From Cymbomonas tetramitiformis (taxonomy: Eukaryota; Chlorophyta; Pyramimonadophyceae; Pyramimonadales; Pyramimonadaceae), in assembly GCA_001247695.2 (NCBI GenBank), contig LGRX02026028.1:1-64000 (forward strand): DNA of 64,000 bases, written 5' to 3'. The translations under genes were made by a program, and so were the position numbers. Of this stretch, positions 63,511 to 64,000 are shown piece by piece (position 1 is the first letter of the stretch; every line of letters starts with the position of its first letter). Below the pieces are notes generated by a model, which was given only the letters and a program-made list of their open reading frames with translations, was not told the origin of the DNA and did no database searches.

Positions 63511-64000
63511 AAGCGCCATTTGTTGAAAGTGGTGATATTGACGATGTTTTCATATTGGATACGTCAAAGTCATTCCAAACAAACTGAGTCTGAAGAAACT
63601 TTTGTTCATATCTTACATACACCCCGAGAATGGGAGGCTTTAATGTTAAAAGCGGTGGCACCAACCTTAAATCTAGGGGGTGTAGGTCTGCACGAGACTG
63701 TAACTGTGTGCGTAGCACAAAAAACAACAAAAACCGACAAAAGGCACGAAGAATGCTACCAGATAAGACGTTGGTGCTATGAAAATATACAGTCTTTATT
63801 TGAACAGTCAAAGCACCCAGGGTTAGGGGTTTTCTTGCGGGCGCGGTATTATTCATTGTACAGGCCGGTATATACGATGGCAGTGCAGGTGCGATCTCTC
63901 AGTTCGTTTGCTGGCTGGCTTATTAAGCATACCTACCTATTTGCTAACAGACATGTACAGGTCAAACGTTTGCACAATCACCTTGGCGCGCAGAACTTGT
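63511..64000. other. unassigned host sequence
   Basis: No supported gene; a minus-strand frame of 115 codons (63509-63856) has no recognisable features. Confidence 0.3.

Noticed and set aside
1..64000. CRISPR arrays, riboswitches or bacterial operon signals
   Set aside because: None seen; tandem repeats here have no unique spacers of constant length, and the sequence is eukaryotic.

Overview
The window is eukaryotic genomic DNA, most likely from a microalga or other protist. Most of it is an intron- and repeat-rich, moderate-to-GC-rich host sequence. Embedded in it is one sharply bounded, AT-rich provirus of the Polinton-like virus (PLV/Maverick) kind at 34121-57360, about 23.2 kb. The host species cannot be named from the sequence alone. 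Very short exons with phase-matched GT-AG junctions, many minisatellites, LTR elements and an integrated PLV argue for a eukaryote and against a prokaryote.

Left host part (1-34120). A pogo/DDE_1-like transposase remnant (1226-2542) sits behind inverted and direct 'TACCTTGT' repeats. Two complete non-autonomous copia-type LTR elements lie side by side (4854-6411 and 6533-8425). Each has about 229-bp LTRs ending TCA...TGA, a half-tRNA initiator-Met primer site and its own 5-bp target duplication. A minus-strand, many-exon gene (22486 down to 18032 or further) encodes a TPR protein. Further minus-strand exons down to about 12050 encode a conserved AdoMet-methyltransferase-like domain. Their introns are full of minisatellites. 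A 180-bp Mutator-type MITE with perfect 20-bp ends and a 9-bp target duplication lies at 22882-23061. A plus-strand gene of at least four exons spans 29302-31996, again with minisatellite-filled introns. An intact 230-aa ORF lies at 32252-32944.

Provirus (34121-57360). It has about 266-bp terminal inverted repeats beginning AG and a perfect 6-bp target duplication (CACACT). It sits inside an intron of a host gene whose exons (57801-57506 and 34012-33664, minus strand) join in phase across it. The left arm, mostly minus strand, holds SAP and RING proteins, an RVE integrase with a 1-base frameshift, a 1306-aa protein-primed DNA polymerase B, a SET protein, the packaging ATPase and a C5 DNA methyltransferase. 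The plus strand holds an N6-adenine methyltransferase, a three-gene cargo block of different base composition (about 45908-48630), and a morphogenesis block. That block has a lipase, penton (minor capsid) protein, double-jelly-roll major capsid protein and three fibre-like proteins sharing the N-terminus MSSFGN, one of them frameshifted. Four genes carry a shared long upstream box that looks like one promoter class; the others have short TATATA-type leaders.

Right host part (57361-64000). There are 'GTACATGCCGGGTAC' type repeats, then the 3' end of a minus-strand Ty3/gypsy chromovirus: 3' LTR, polypurine tract, chromodomain, and an integrase interrupted by an 81-bp GT-AG intron. It is cut off by a four-unit 163-bp satellite (62822-63510).
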